Source: Sphingomonadaceae bacterium (GTDB taxonomy: Bacteria > Pseudomonadota > Alphaproteobacteria > Sphingomonadales > Sphingomonadaceae). From it: 64,000 bases of DNA. Each line of letters starts with the position of its first letter. Within the stretch, counting starts at the first letter, position 1. The DNA lies in the NCBI GenBank assembly GCA_020850455.1, contig JADZEQ010000005.1, positions 32,873 through 96,872 of the forward strand. Direction: 5' to 3'. Below the pieces are notes generated by a model. That model had not been told where the DNA came from, did no database searches, and saw only the letters and a program-made list of their open reading frames with translations. A program made the position numbers and the translations under genes. Shown here piece by piece: positions 38,059 through 47,442 of this stretch.

Positions 38059-39281
38059 GGACTATTCCAATGTTCTGCTTCGCGGCCCGATATTTTGTCA
38101 GCATACATACGTTCGTCGGCGACACGCAGCAGCGTGTCGACATCGCGTCCATCGTCAGGGAATATCGCGCTGCCGATCGACAGGCTGACGGTTGCAACGT
38201 CGGCGTCGGTGATGGCGATGGGAACACTCATCGCTTCGCGGATCCGGCGGGCGACCGATTTGGCATCACCCGTCCCCTCTAGATGGTTGACCAACACCGC
38301 AAATTCATCCCCACCCACACGCGCGGCCATGTCGCCGATCCGCAATATCGGCGAAATTCGGGCCGCAACTTCGGCAATCACGCGGTCGCCGGCTGCGTGG
38401 CCATATTGGTCGTTGGTTTCCTTGAAATGATTGCCGTCAAGAAAAAGCACTGCCAATTTGTCACCGCTGCGTTGCGCCATGCCCAATGTCTCACGCAATC
38501 TTTCCAAAAAGGTTGCGCGGTTCGGCAAGCCGGACAGGGGGTCGATGCTGGCGCGATAGAGCAATGCTTCCTGCGCGCTGTCATTCTGCCCCTGCCATGT
38601 CTGCAACTGGTCGAGCAACGCATTGAAGCCGCCCGCCAGTTCGCGCACCTCGCTCACCCCATGGGGTTGGGCACGCAAATCAAACCGACGTTCCAGCCGC
38701 ACTTCGCGCGCAACATCGACGATGGCGTGCAGGGGTGTGACGAGGTTACGTCCCAAGGAGCGGGCGATGAGATATGTGCCCGCTGCGACCAATAATATAC
38801 CGAATAGAGTGATGACGAGCGCTACGGCAATCAACGCGCCAATCGCATCGCCGCTGCCGACCACTTCGACGCTGCCGATTACCCCGCCCGCGCTGCTGAT
38901 ATTGTGCCGGACGGGTGAGGGGATGAGCGCGGCGGGGGCGAACGCGTCGAAACCGCTCTGACTATCGCGGCGCACCTCTGCAAAAACCCGGCCTGCGCCA
39001 TCGAGAAGGCGGATTGCTGTCACATCATTGCCGCCGAGGTTAGGACGCAAAACTTCCCTTGCGGCCTCTGCGTCGTTGAACACCATGGGCACTTCGGCAA
39101 CATAAGCGGCATTTTGCGCGACCAGCGCCATATTGGCCGATTGCGAACGCCCCTGCAGCCACAGCCCCCCTGCCATGCCCACCGCCAGCGCGATGAACAG
39201 GCTGAACATCGCCACCAATGCAAAGGCGCGCGAAACAAGTCCATGCAGGTTGGATGCAAAAATGGCATTCCAGCGGCTCAT
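38055..39281 (-). CDS. yfiN: YfiN/TpbB-like membrane diguanylate cyclase
   Basis: A 408-residue protein: membrane helix 16-40, a periplasmic CHASE8-like domain, second helix about 147-171, HAMP about 172-228 and a GGDEF domain. The active-site loop GGDEF is intact at 323-327, and an inhibitory RxxD site (RIGD, 314-317) stands 5 residues before it. It should synthesise cyclic-di-GMP and be product inhibited. YfiR in the periplasm would repress it. Overlaps both neighbours by ATGA. Confidence 0.88.
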   Translation of the reverse strand: MSRWNAIFASNLHGLVSRAFALVAMFSLFIALAVGMAGGLWLQGRSQSANMALVAQNAAYVAEVPMVFNDAEAAREVLRPNLGGNDVTAIRLLDGAGRVFAEVRRDSQSGFDAFAPAALIPSPVRHNISSAGGVIGSVEVVGSGDAIGALIAVALVITLFGILLVAAGTYLIARSLGRNLVTPLHAIVDVAREVRLERRFDLRAQPHGVSEVRELAGGFNALLDQLQTWQGQNDSAQEALLYRASIDPLSGLPNRATFLERLRETLGMAQRSGDKLAVLFLDGNHFKETNDQYGHAAGDRVIAEVAARISPILRIGDMAARVGGDEFAVLVNHLEGTGDAKSVARRIREAMSVPIAITDADVATVSLSIGSAIFPDDGRDVDTLLRVADERMYADKISGREAEHWNSP

Positions 39282-39814
39282 ATGCGCCTCCGGTGCCAGC
39301 CAAGCGTTAGAACGCGCGGGTCAATGCGGATGCTGCTTTGCGCGACCGCCCCAATATTGAGGTCGAACCCTAGCCCCTCAATGCTGAGGTTCCAGCAGAT
39401 CATCGAACCGCGCGTGCAGCCGGGGTCGGCATCGGTGATGGTCAGCACCGGGGCGTCCCCGACATCAATGATGATCCGCCTTTCCTCTGCCCGGCTGATC
39501 CGTCCGATGATCGCAATGTCGCATGCCGCTGGGGTGAATTGGGCGGCCGAAATGCGACGAAATATCAGCGAACGACCATCGGACAGCGTATGATCGGCGA
39601 AGCGGTCGTGCAGCGCGCTGTCGCCGATCAAACAAATATTGATCGGCCCAGTGGCCACTGGCCAGCGGGAATATTGGATGATGGCATCTAATTGAGCCGC
39701 AGCAGCGATGGCCGGGCCGTCAGGGCCAGCGGGCAGGCTGCTCTGGGCGATGTCGGTGGGCGCGATTTGCCCCGCCGCCAACAATAAACCCCAAATCGCT
39801 GCGCCAGCAGCCAT
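39278..39814 (-). CDS. yfiR: YfiR-like (DUF4154) periplasmic repressor of the diguanylate cyclase
   Basis: A 178-residue exported protein with the DUF4154 pattern IIQYSRWPVATGPINICLIGD. Four cysteines at 61, 98, 133 and 140 have the spacing of the two disulfides of Pseudomonas YfiR (Cys71-Cys110 and Cys145-Cys152). YfiR binds the periplasmic part of YfiN and keeps it off; redox state and YfiB modulate it. The N-terminus (MAAGAAIWGLLLAAGQIAP) is a plausible signal peptide. First gene of the operon. Confidence 0.85.
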   Translation of the reverse strand: MAAGAAIWGLLLAAGQIAPTDIAQSSLPAGPDGPAIAAAAQLDAIIQYSRWPVATGPINICLIGDSALHDRFADHTLSDGRSLIFRRISAAQFTPAACDIAIIGRISRAEERRIIIDVGDAPVLTITDADPGCTRGSMICWNLSIEGLGFDLNIGAVAQSSIRIDPRVLTLGWHRRRI

Positions 39815-39832
39815 GCAATGTCGCTCCCCGAA

Positions 39833-39853
39833 CCTCGCTTAACTCTGGCGAGG
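39833..39853. promoter_or_regulatory. Inverted repeat in the yfiR-phhA divergent gap
   Basis: CCTCGC-n9-GCGAGG, 6-bp perfect arms, lies 19 bases upstream of the yfiR ATG within the 221-bp divergent gap 39815-40035. It could be an operator for yfiRNB or a 5' UTR hairpin. The rest of the gap holds a CACCTATAGCTAT stretch around 39990 that may include the phhA -10 region; I could not define a -35. Confidence 0.3.
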
Positions 39854-40035
39854 CGCTTGTTCATCTCTGTCGTTGCCCTAGTTTTGCGACCTTATGCGCG
39901 CGGGGCAAGTTAAAAATTGTGGCAAGCTTGTCACGCTTGGGTGTGCCGTCGCGCGCGTCACCATGGTCATTTGCCGTTATTGCACCTATAGCTATCCACA
40001 TGACGCGGCCTTGAAGGCGCTTGGGATTGTTGAGG

Positions 40036-40896
40036 ATGACCAGCCATATTTTTGACCGGCCGCCGCCCGGTGTGCGCGCCGATTGGACGATCGACCAAAA
40101 TTGGGAAAAATTTTCCGACGAGGAGCATGGCGTCTGGGATATTTTGTTTGCGCGACAGGTGGCGATGTTGCCGGGGCGCGCATCGGAACGTTTCTTGCGC
40201 GGGGTCGACGTGCTCAAGCTAGAGCAAGGCGGCATTCCTGATTTTCGCACGCTCAACGAACGGTTGATGGCGGCAACCGGCTGGCAAGTGGTGGCGGTGC
40301 CAGGGTTAGTGCCCGATGATGTGTTTTTCGACCATCTAGCCAATCGGCGCTTTGTCAGCGGCAATTTCATCCGTCGCGCCGACCAGCTCGATTACCTGCA
40401 AGAACCCGATGTTTTCCACGATGTCTTTGGCCATGTGCCGATGCTCGCCGACCCGGTGTTTGCCGATTATATGCAAGCCTATGGTGCGGGCGGGCTGCGC
40501 AGTCTGGGCTTTGGTGCGCTGCATAAATTGGCGCGGCTATATTGGTATACGGTGGAATTTGGGTTGATCCGCGAAAATGGCGCGTTGCGCATCTATGGGG
40601 CGGGAATTGTGTCGAGCTATGGGGAGAGTGTTTTCGCTCTAAATGACCCAAGCCCTAACCGCATTGGCTTCGACCTGATGCGGGTGATGCGCACCCAATA
40701 TCGTATCGATGATTTCCAGCAAAATTATTTCGTTATCGACAGTTTTGAACAATTATTGTCAGATACGCGCGATGCAGATTTTGCCCCCGTCTATCGCGAT
40801 CTGGAACGGCTCGACGATATCGCCATTGCGGATATTTTGGCGGGCGATGATGTCATCACCCATGGAAGCCAGGCATATGCGTTGTCGCGGGCCTGA
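40036..40896 (+). CDS. phhA: Phenylalanine 4-monooxygenase PhhA
   Basis: A 286-residue aromatic amino acid hydroxylase. The iron ligands His128 and His133 (FHDVFGHVPML) and Glu174 (YTVEFGL) are all present. It converts phenylalanine to tyrosine using tetrahydropterin. ATG 40036 gives MTSHIFDRPPPGVRADWTIDQNWEKF; a TTG at 40021 is an in-frame alternative. The recycling enzyme phhB is not adjacent. Converges on prmA with a 6-base gap. Confidence 0.93.
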   Translation: MTSHIFDRPPPGVRADWTIDQNWEKFSDEEHGVWDILFARQVAMLPGRASERFLRGVDVLKLEQGGIPDFRTLNERLMAATGWQVVAVPGLVPDDVFFDHLANRRFVSGNFIRRADQLDYLQEPDVFHDVFGHVPMLADPVFADYMQAYGAGGLRSLGFGALHKLARLYWYTVEFGLIRENGALRIYGAGIVSSYGESVFALNDPSPNRIGFDLMRVMRTQYRIDDFQQNYFVIDSFEQLLSDTRDADFAPVYRDLERLDDIAIADILAGDDVITHGSQAYALSRA

Positions 40897-40902
40897 CGGC
40901 CC

Positions 40903-41871
40903 CTACCAACTGCCAAAATCGCCGGGCGGTTGACCAGCCGAGCCGCTGGAGCGGATTTTGCGGCGCGCACCGTGTCGCGTGCGCATGGTCAGCGTCAATA
41001 CCGGCCATTCGCCGTGCTGCACCACATCCACACGAAAACCATGGCGGGCATAAGCCTGGGCCACATCGGCGCGTTGGCGTTCGATCAATCCCGCCAAAAT
41101 CAGCCGACTGCCACCGGCTGCAATTGTGGCGAGCGCGGGTGCCAGCGCAATCAGCGGTCCTGCCAATATATTGGCGATGATAAGGTCATAGGGCGCACCG
41201 CCCGCAATTGCCGCGTGGCGGGTGCCATCCGCCACGACAAGGCGGGTTTTTCCGCGCCCTTGTCCCAGCGCGATAGCATTTATCCGAGCATTTTCGGCTG
41301 CAACGCCGACGCTCGCCGGGTCAATATCACTGGCGATGATTTTTGCGCGCGGCCAAAGGCGCTGCGCCGCAAAAGCGAGGAGGCCGGTGCCGGTGCCGAT
41401 ATCCGCCACAGTGGCGAAACGTGCGCCGCGCCGTTGCAACCGGTCGAGCGCGTGGAGGCACCCTTCGGTCGTCGCATGATGGCCGGTGCCAAAGGCTTGG
41501 CTGGCCGCAATCTCAAAATTGATTACGCCGGGCTGGTCGGAGGGGGGATCGGCGCGGGTGTGGATGAAAAAGCGGCCCGCCTCTACGGGTGGAAAGCCAG
41601 ATTGGCTTTTGGCCACCCAATCTTCATCTGCCACCGCGTGCACCTTGGGCGACTTGCTGCCGCCGCGCCCCAGCGCGCGCGCGATGCGGCGCAGCATTGG
41701 TTCGCGCGGTTTTGTGTTGAAATAGGCGGTGATACGCCAATCATCCTGTGCCTCATCCACCTCATGCGCGACGAGGATGGGGGCATCGGCAATATCGCCA
41801 AATAAATCCGTATCGGTAATTGCTTCGGCAGCGGCACGGTGGGTACGAAACTCTGCTTGCCAAGCACTCAT
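40903..41871 (-). CDS. prmA: Ribosomal protein L11 methyltransferase PrmA
   Basis: A 322-residue methyltransferase. The SAM motif is VADIGTGTGLLAFAAQRL, preceded by FGTGHHATTEGCLHAL, followed by IIANILAGPLIALAPAL, all diagnostic of PrmA. It trimethylates L11. The start overlaps the metallo-beta-lactamase stop by ATGA. Confidence 0.9.
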   Translation of the reverse strand: MSAWQAEFRTHRAAAEAITDTDLFGDIADAPILVAHEVDEAQDDWRITAYFNTKPREPMLRRIARALGRGGSKSPKVHAVADEDWVAKSQSGFPPVEAGRFFIHTRADPPSDQPGVINFEIAASQAFGTGHHATTEGCLHALDRLQRRGARFATVADIGTGTGLLAFAAQRLWPRAKIIASDIDPASVGVAAENARINAIALGQGRGKTRLVVADGTRHAAIAGGAPYDLIIANILAGPLIALAPALATIAAGGSRLILAGLIERQRADVAQAYARHGFRVDVVQHGEWPVLTLTMRTRHGARRKIRSSGSAGQPPGDFGSW

Positions 41872-42806
41872 GGCGCGGCCTCACGCGCCAGACGTGCTTC
41901 GAGCGCACTGCGCGATCGTTCGACGAGCGCACGGCACGCATCCCGATCAATCAAGGGTGCATCACCCGCCAACCGCGCAAAAAGGTTGGAAACTTCCGGG
42001 TGCGGGGTCAACAAAATGTCACAGGGCACGGTGCGCAGCGCGGTGAATGTTGCGCGATAGGGGGCGACACGTTCGGGGTGGTCGGTAAAGCGATATCCAT
42101 CGCGCGACGGCGCGGTCAGGCTGTCGATATAGGCCAATTGGGCACAATTGGGCCCCTCGCAGCTTTGCCACGTCCAACTGGTGCCGCCGCTGGTGTGCCC
42201 CGGCGTTGCATGCGGGGTAAGGGTGATGGCATTTTCGCCGATCCGCACCGGCACGCCATCTTGGACGATGGCATGGACGGCGACCGGCGTCATGTGGGGG
42301 AGGGTGCCAACTTGCGGGTCATCGGCAGCGGTCTGCCCGGTTTCGAGCACGGGGCGCGCTACCTCCCGCACCCAAATTTGCGCACCGGTTGCGGCTTTGA
42401 GCGCGGCAAAACCGCCCATATGGTCGGCATGTTCGTGGCTGCCGACGATGATGCGAATGTCGCGGGGGTTAAAACCCAGCGCGCGGATGTTGGCTAATAT
42501 CGCAGGGGCGGCCGATTCCACCGCACCATCGATTAGGATATGCCCCTCATCCGATGTGATGAGAATGACGCTGATGCCGCAGGTGCCGACATAATAGCTG
42601 TTACCGAAAATCCGCGCAGGGGGTGCCGCATCGCCCCAGCCATTTCGTCCGGCACAGGCGGTGACAAGCCGCTGCCCCTCCCCACGGGGATTGGCGCTCG
42701 ACGCGTCCTGATATTGTTCAGCGCGCGGCGGCCCGCTCAGCGGCTGGGTCGGGGTGCAGGCGGCCAGGCTGCCTACAAAAGACAATAGCATTGCCCTAGC
42801 GAACAT
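41868..42806 (-). CDS. Subclass B3-type metallo-beta-lactamase family protein
   Basis: A 312-residue exported metallohydrolase. A signal sequence with possible lipobox LAAC (Cys17) precedes the MBL fold. Zinc motif HEHADH at 124-129 (His124, His126, Asp128, His129), His204 in TPGHTSGG and His269 in TPHPEV match the six B3 ligands (116/118/120/121/196/263). HADHMGG and GHTSGGTSW are typical of B3 enzymes. It may hydrolyse beta-lactams, but related proteins act on other substrates, so resistance is not shown. ATG 42806 has GGAG 7 bases upstream; it overlaps the end of the upstream SDR gene. Confidence 0.8.
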   Translation of the reverse strand: MFARAMLLSFVGSLAACTPTQPLSGPPRAEQYQDASSANPRGEGQRLVTACAGRNGWGDAAPPARIFGNSYYVGTCGISVILITSDEGHILIDGAVESAAPAILANIRALGFNPRDIRIIVGSHEHADHMGGFAALKAATGAQIWVREVARPVLETGQTAADDPQVGTLPHMTPVAVHAIVQDGVPVRIGENAITLTPHATPGHTSGGTSWTWQSCEGPNCAQLAYIDSLTAPSRDGYRFTDHPERVAPYRATFTALRTVPCDILLTPHPEVSNLFARLAGDAPLIDRDACRALVERSRSALEARLAREAAP

Positions 42807-43485
42807 AGCTTGCTCCATTAATATCTATCACCCCGCCGGTCATGGATGGCGGGGCATCTTCGGCCAGAAAACGGACGAGCCGCGCTACTTCGGCGGGTTC
42901 GGCAACCCGACCGAGCGGGATATCGGCCAATAATTTGTCGCCGCCCCGGCTCGCCAAATAATCCTCTGCCATGCCGGTCATGGTAAAGCCGGGACATACG
43001 GCAAAGGCCAATATGTCCGCAGCGGCATAGGCGCGCGCGATGCTCTTTGTCATCGCCACCATCCCGCCCTTGGATGCGGCATAATGCCAATGCGCCGGGC
43101 TGTCGCCGCGATGCGCGGCGCGGCTGGCGATATTGATGATCCGCCCGCCATGCCCGCCAGCCTGACAATGCAGGACAAAGCGGCGGCATAAATCGGCGCT
43201 GGCGGTCAGGTTTATGGCCATTGTTCGCTGCCATGATGCCAGCCAGTCATCATCGCTGCCATCGATGGGATTGGCTTCGAATATGCCCGCATTATTGATG
43301 AGCACATCGACATGGCCATCCAGCGCGTCGCGCGCGCGCGTCCATGTTTGCGCCGGAACCAGTGGGTCGCCAAGGTCGCCATCCTTGCTCGACAGCGTCA
43401 CAAGCTTGTGGTGGGTAAGGGCGTCGGCAATCGCCGCGCCGATACCCCGGCTGGCGCCGGTCAGGAGGATATTGGCCATCCCCAA
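42796..43485 (-). CDS. Short-chain dehydrogenase/reductase, substrate unknown
   Basis: A 229-residue SDR: ILLTGASRGIGAAIADAL, VLINNAGIFEANPIDG, IINIASRAAHRGDSPAHWHYAASKGGMVAMTKSIARAY with Tyr and Lys of YxxxK, and a C-terminal PSMTGGVIDINGASYVR. The family commonly reduces or oxidises small alcohols and ketones. It overlaps the metallo-beta-lactamase gene by about 10 bases, so they are likely co-transcribed. No specific substrate can be named. Confidence 0.75.
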   Translation of the reverse strand: MGMANILLTGASRGIGAAIADALTHHKLVTLSSKDGDLGDPLVPAQTWTRARDALDGHVDVLINNAGIFEANPIDGSDDDWLASWQRTMAINLTASADLCRRFVLHCQAGGHGGRIINIASRAAHRGDSPAHWHYAASKGGMVAMTKSIARAYAAADILAFAVCPGFTMTGMAEDYLASRGGDKLLADIPLGRVAEPAEVARLVRFLAEDAPPSMTGGVIDINGASYVR

Positions 43486-43506
43486 AGCCTAATGAAGCAA
43501 GCGCCC

Positions 43507-43545
43507 AAGAAAAAGGGGGCGCTGGCCCGTTTAGGCAACGCCCCC
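43507..43545 (-). terminator. Rho-independent terminator after the chemoreceptor gene
   Basis: Reading leftward, GGGGGCG (43545-43539) pairs with CGCCCCC (43521-43515) around a loop with a smaller inner GCC/GGC pairing, followed by TTTTTCTT (43514-43507). This is a classic GC stem plus U-run, 26 bases after the stop of the 43572-44930 gene. Confidence 0.75.
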
Positions 43546-43571
43546 AATATAATCATCGGTTGCTGTGACGA

Positions 43572-44930
43572 TTATGCCACTTTGGCGCTGAACTCGCTGG
43601 CCGATTTGGCAAATTCGGCAAAGCTGTCGTTGATGGATCCAAAGCCCGATTCCAGCATGACAATTTCACTCACTACCCGGTCGGTATCTTCGCGGATTGC
43701 GGCAATCGTGCCCGACATGGAATCGGCGGCAAGCGCGGTTTCATCCACTGCTGCGGTAATGGTGGTGACGGTGCGTGCCTGTGCCTCCATCGCCTCACGC
43801 ACGCGTGCAGCAAATGCTTTCACTTCTTCCACCGTTTCACGGATCGAACCATTAGCCTCCACCGTGGTGCGGGTTGCCGACTGAATGACCGCAATTTTGC
43901 TCGCAATATCATCGGTCGCGCGGGCGGTCTGGTTGGCGAGGCTTTTGACCTCTTGCGCCACGACGGCAAAGCCGCGCCCGGCATCTCCCGCGCGTGCGGC
44001 TTCGATTGTGGCGTTGAGCGCCAGCAAATTTGTCTGTCCCGCAACATCGCGGATCAACCCCAAAATCGATTCGATGGTTTCGGCCTGATCGGACAATGCG
44101 GTAGAAATATTCAGCGCTTCGCTCGCCTGTTCTCCGGCGCGGTCGGCGATGGTCACCGCATTATCGACTTCCTGCCGGGTGGTATCAATCGCGCGGATCA
44201 ACCCTGCGGCTGTGCGGGCGGCTTCGCGCATCGCCAGCGCTGATTGTTCGGCGGCGGCGGCAACTTCGCTAGCCTTATTGAGCATCGAACGCGCAGATGT
44301 GGCAACATTGCTGGTCTGCCCGCCCAATTGCGCTCCCACGGCCTGCGCGCTCAGCATGTCGCGCGACACGGTGGTTTCAAATTTGTCGGCCAGTTCGCGC
44401 CGTTCGCTATGCATACGAAAATCGTCCAGCTGTTGTTTATAGCTGGTGACGATATCCGCCTCAAACTGCGTCATATGGCCGACCGTTGCCATCATTTCGG
44501 CAAGCTCAACCGGGTCTTCGCAGCCCGACACCATCAACACTTCGTAATAGCGCGCATTGCGGATGGAGAGTGTGGCGAGTGCAACGCTGAGATTCTCGCC
44601 CATGGCGAGCGCGCTCCACGCATATTTGCACGCCATATCGGCCCATGCCTGATCGGTCGGTCGGCCAAACATGTCCTGAATATATTGGACACCCTCTGTT
44701 ACCAATTTATCCTGCGTTGCCGCATCAATCTTGGGCGCATTGGGCATCATTTGCGCATGCGATTGCCAATAACGCTCGATGATCGAACGTTCATGGCCGC
44801 GCAACATGGCCAACACCTTGGCGCAACGGTCAGCCAATGTCCCCGACGGGTCAAAATAGCGCAGCTTTGCCTTGATCGCGATGTTGGGGACGTCGCCAAA
44901 GGCGATGCGTTTACTAGCAGCTTCAGCCAT
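43572..44930 (-). CDS. Soluble methyl-accepting chemotaxis protein with a globin-like sensor
   Basis: A 452-residue protein without membrane helices. The N-terminal 180 residues ([74 protein letters not shown]) resemble a protoglobin/globin-coupled sensor, though a proximal haem His is not certain. The C-terminal half is an MCP signalling coiled coil with the hairpin tip [42 protein letters not shown]. It probably senses a cytoplasmic or gaseous signal and controls CheA. Ends with a strong terminator. Confidence 0.85.
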   Translation of the reverse strand: MAEAASKRIAFGDVPNIAIKAKLRYFDPSGTLADRCAKVLAMLRGHERSIIERYWQSHAQMMPNAPKIDAATQDKLVTEGVQYIQDMFGRPTDQAWADMACKYAWSALAMGENLSVALATLSIRNARYYEVLMVSGCEDPVELAEMMATVGHMTQFEADIVTSYKQQLDDFRMHSERRELADKFETTVSRDMLSAQAVGAQLGGQTSNVATSARSMLNKASEVAAAAEQSALAMREAARTAAGLIRAIDTTRQEVDNAVTIADRAGEQASEALNISTALSDQAETIESILGLIRDVAGQTNLLALNATIEAARAGDAGRGFAVVAQEVKSLANQTARATDDIASKIAVIQSATRTTVEANGSIRETVEEVKAFAARVREAMEAQARTVTTITAAVDETALAADSMSGTIAAIREDTDRVVSEIVMLESGFGSINDSFAEFAKSASEFSAKVA

Positions 44931-45138
44931 GAAATATCTATTCCCCTATTGGCCCCATGGGCGTTCGTTGCCCAGCCATAACCACACATGGTTAACAGCC
45001 TCTAAAAACCGTGAATAAACGGATGGATAGAATAAGTGTCTGGTTGACGTTCGCGTCACCTGTATCTTTTCTTGAAACATTATTACGGGGGCGCCGACGC
45101 GCACCTGCGATGTTGCGCCCACGCAAAAGGAAATGACG

Positions 45139-46254
45139 ATGCGGATCGGCTGCCCCAAGGAAATCAAGAATCACGAATATCGCGTCGGCCTGACGCCCGA
45201 AAGCGCGCACGAACTGGTGGCGCACGGGCATGCGGTGTTGGTCGAGACGGGTGCGGGCCTTGGCATTGGTGCGGGCGATGACGCCTATCGCGCGGCAGGG
45301 GCCAAAATAGTGGACGATGCCGCGACGATTTTTGCCGAGGCGGAAATGGTGGTCAAGGTAAAGGAGCCCCAAGCGGTCGAACGGGCGATGCTGCGCGAAG
45401 GGCAGATTTTATACACCTACCTCCACCTCGCGCCTGACCCCGAACAGACACATGACCTGATTAAATCCGGCGTGGTTGGCATTGCCTATGAAACGGTCAC
45501 TGGCCGTCAAGGTGGCTTGCCGCTGCTCAAGCCGATGAGCCAAGTTGCGGGGCGCATGTCGATTCAGGCTGGCGCGACCGCGCTGGAAAAGGCCAATGGT
45601 GGGCGCGGCGTATTATTGGGCGGTGTGCCCGGCGTTGCCCCTGCCAAGGTTGCGGTGATTGGCGGCGGCGTCGTTGGCTTTAATGCGGCACAAATGGCGG
45701 TGGGGCTGGGCGCAGACGTCACCATCCTCGACCGTGATCCCGAAGTGCTCGAACGGCTGGGCATTCATTTTGAATCGCGGGCAAAAACGCGTTTTTCGAA
45801 CAAGGCGAATATCGCCGAATGCGTAGCGGGGGCGGATCTGGTCATCGGCGCGGTGCTGATCCCCGGTGCAGCGGCCCCGCACCTCGTCACCCGGGCGATG
45901 CTCTCCACCATGATGGCGGGCAGCGTTTTGGTCGACGTAGCGATTGATCAAGGTGGTTGTTTTGAAACTAGCCATGCGACGACGCACAGCGAACCCACCT
46001 ATGTTGTCGATGGCATCGTCCATTATGCGGTGGCCAATATGCCCGGCGCGGTTGCCCGCACCTCCACCTATGCGCTCAATAATGTGACGCTGCCCCACGC
46101 GCTCCGAATCGCGGATATGGGCTGGAAGGGCGCGCTTAGCGCCGACCCGCATCTGGCCGAAGGACTGAATGTCTGGAACGGCAAAGTGACCTGCCAGCCG
46201 GTGGCAGAGGCGTTGGGCCTTGAATATGTGCCGGTGGCTGCCGCGCTGGCTTGA
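45139..46254 (+). CDS. ald: Alanine dehydrogenase Ald
   Basis: A 371-residue enzyme beginning [21 protein letters not shown] choose the second ATG (45139), 7 bases after AAAGGA, rather than 45133. [26 protein letters not shown] is the NAD fold and [25 protein letters not shown] is a family signature. It interconverts alanine and pyruvate plus ammonia with NAD. The 208-bp upstream gap shows no clear promoter or riboswitch. Confidence 0.93.
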   Translation: MRIGCPKEIKNHEYRVGLTPESAHELVAHGHAVLVETGAGLGIGAGDDAYRAAGAKIVDDAATIFAEAEMVVKVKEPQAVERAMLREGQILYTYLHLAPDPEQTHDLIKSGVVGIAYETVTGRQGGLPLLKPMSQVAGRMSIQAGATALEKANGGRGVLLGGVPGVAPAKVAVIGGGVVGFNAAQMAVGLGADVTILDRDPEVLERLGIHFESRAKTRFSNKANIAECVAGADLVIGAVLIPGAAAPHLVTRAMLSTMMAGSVLVDVAIDQGGCFETSHATTHSEPTYVVDGIVHYAVANMPGAVARTSTYALNNVTLPHALRIADMGWKGALSADPHLAEGLNVWNGKVTCQPVAEALGLEYVPVAAALA

Positions 46255-46286
46255 CAGCGGGCGCGCCCCGACCGATGGTTGCTGGC

Positions 46287-46511
46287 ATGAGCAGCAATGA
46301 AGATGATGGCGCGGAGGAAAACGAAGTCCTGCGCGCTGCCCGCGAAGCCAAGGAGGCGCGCGAACGCGCCGCTGCGGCAGATGAAAAACATGCCGCACAT
46401 AAACGGCGTATTGACTGGAAAACCGCTGCTGCGGCGGGGCTGGGGTCGGCGGCGGTAATTGCCGCGCTTATCTACGCGCGTCGCGATAATGGCGGCGATA
46501 AGGACGAATGA
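46287..46511 (+). CDS. Small membrane-anchored hypothetical protein
   Basis: A 74-residue protein starting MSSNEDDGAEENE: an acidic then highly charged helix (LRAAREAKEARERAAAADEKHAAHKRRIDWK), a short hydrophobic segment (TAAAAGLGSAAVIAALIYA) and a charged tail. One membrane-spanning helix and a coiled coil are likely. It starts 33 bases after ald. No family recognised. Confidence 0.6.
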   Translation: MSSNEDDGAEENEVLRAAREAKEARERAAAADEKHAAHKRRIDWKTAAAAGLGSAAVIAALIYARRDNGGDKDE

Positions 46512-46525
46512 TCCGTTAGGCTGCC

Positions 46526-46753
46526 CTAGGGCACGCCATCATCAACGCTGATTGACGTGCCGCTGGGCATGGCCGCCGCCGCATTGGCAAAGGACGCGCG
46601 TTCGTGCTGGCCGACCATCTGCAGGCTGCCCGCAGCGGCGATGGCGATAAGCGCGATGAGCAAAGCATATTCCATCGCGGTTGCCCCGCGCTGATCGGCA
46701 ACCAGTCGCCGAACGGTCAATGCTTGGAGCAAGTTTTTGCGTGCCAAGTGCAT
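46526..46753 (-). CDS. Flp/Fap-type pilin, orphan
   Basis: A 75-residue pilin precursor. The type IV-b Flp processing site is RG|ATAMEY, with Gly23, Glu at mature +5 and Tyr at +6, followed by the hydrophobic ALLIALIAIAAAG. It would be cut by a TadV-like peptidase and polymerised by the tad system. No tad genes are nearby in the window. Converges on the small 46287-46511 gene. Confidence 0.8.
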   Translation of the reverse strand: MHLARKNLLQALTVRRLVADQRGATAMEYALLIALIAIAAAGSLQMVGQHERASFANAAAAMPSGTSISVDDGVP

Positions 46754-47013
46754 GCGCGATCCCGAATTTGCCTTTGGTCAATGCTGGCCCGTCGTCGACT
46801 TACGTCGTCTGGGTTAATAAATTACGTGCGTCGGTCGGATTGTTTCGCACCGCCGCAATATGGCGCGTGGCATCGGCCAAAGGAATCTGTCTCCACCCAT
46901 TGCCAGCCGGTTGCATCACCCCGTTCAACGGCTTAAGCGACGTTTCAGATTCATGAACATAGGGCGTGATAGCGGGAATGGCCCGTGCCGCGCTGATATT
47001 GGGGGAAAAAGCG

Positions 47014-47439
47014 ATGGCCGCCAAAGGCGACAAAATCCTTTCACCGCATCTGCAAGTCTATCGATGGGGGCCGCATATGCTGGTTTCCATATTGCACCGG
47101 GCGACTGGCGACGGTCTCGCGATCGTGGGCAGCCTGCTCTTCCTGTGCTGGTTAGGCGCTGCAGCGGGTGGAGAGGCGAGCTACGCTAAATTCATCGGCT
47201 ATATCTGGGGCACGGCAGGGGAGCCGATGCATTGGTATAATTGGTTGGGGCGTGCGCTGCTGGTCGGCCTTAGCTGGGCCTTTTTTCAACATGCCGCATC
47301 GGGGTTGCGGCACCTGCTGCTCGACACGGGTGCGGGCTATGAGCTGAAGGCCAATCGTTTCTGGTCATTGATTGTGGCCAGCGTCCCAGCATTGCTGACA
47401 GCCGCATTGTGGCTCTATATTTTCTATCGGGGGGTCTGA
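47014..47439 (+). CDS. sdhC: Succinate dehydrogenase cytochrome b556 subunit SdhC
   Basis: A 141-residue membrane subunit with three helices. SPHLQVYRWGPHM, SILHRATG and the haem-binding HAASGLRHLLLD (His93) are diagnostic. With SdhD it anchors the dehydrogenase and binds haem b and quinone. ATG 47014 is preceded by GGGGGAAAAA. First gene of the sdhCDA operon; the 260-bp gap upstream (46754-47013) shows no clear promoter boxes. Confidence 0.93.
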   Translation: MAAKGDKILSPHLQVYRWGPHMLVSILHRATGDGLAIVGSLLFLCWLGAAAGGEASYAKFIGYIWGTAGEPMHWYNWLGRALLVGLSWAFFQHAASGLRHLLLDTGAGYELKANRFWSLIVASVPALLTAALWLYIFYRGV

Positions 47440-47442
47440 ACC

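Noticed and set aside
44931..45138. Riboswitch or attenuator upstream of ald
   Set aside because: No conserved motif or extended hairpin set was visible.
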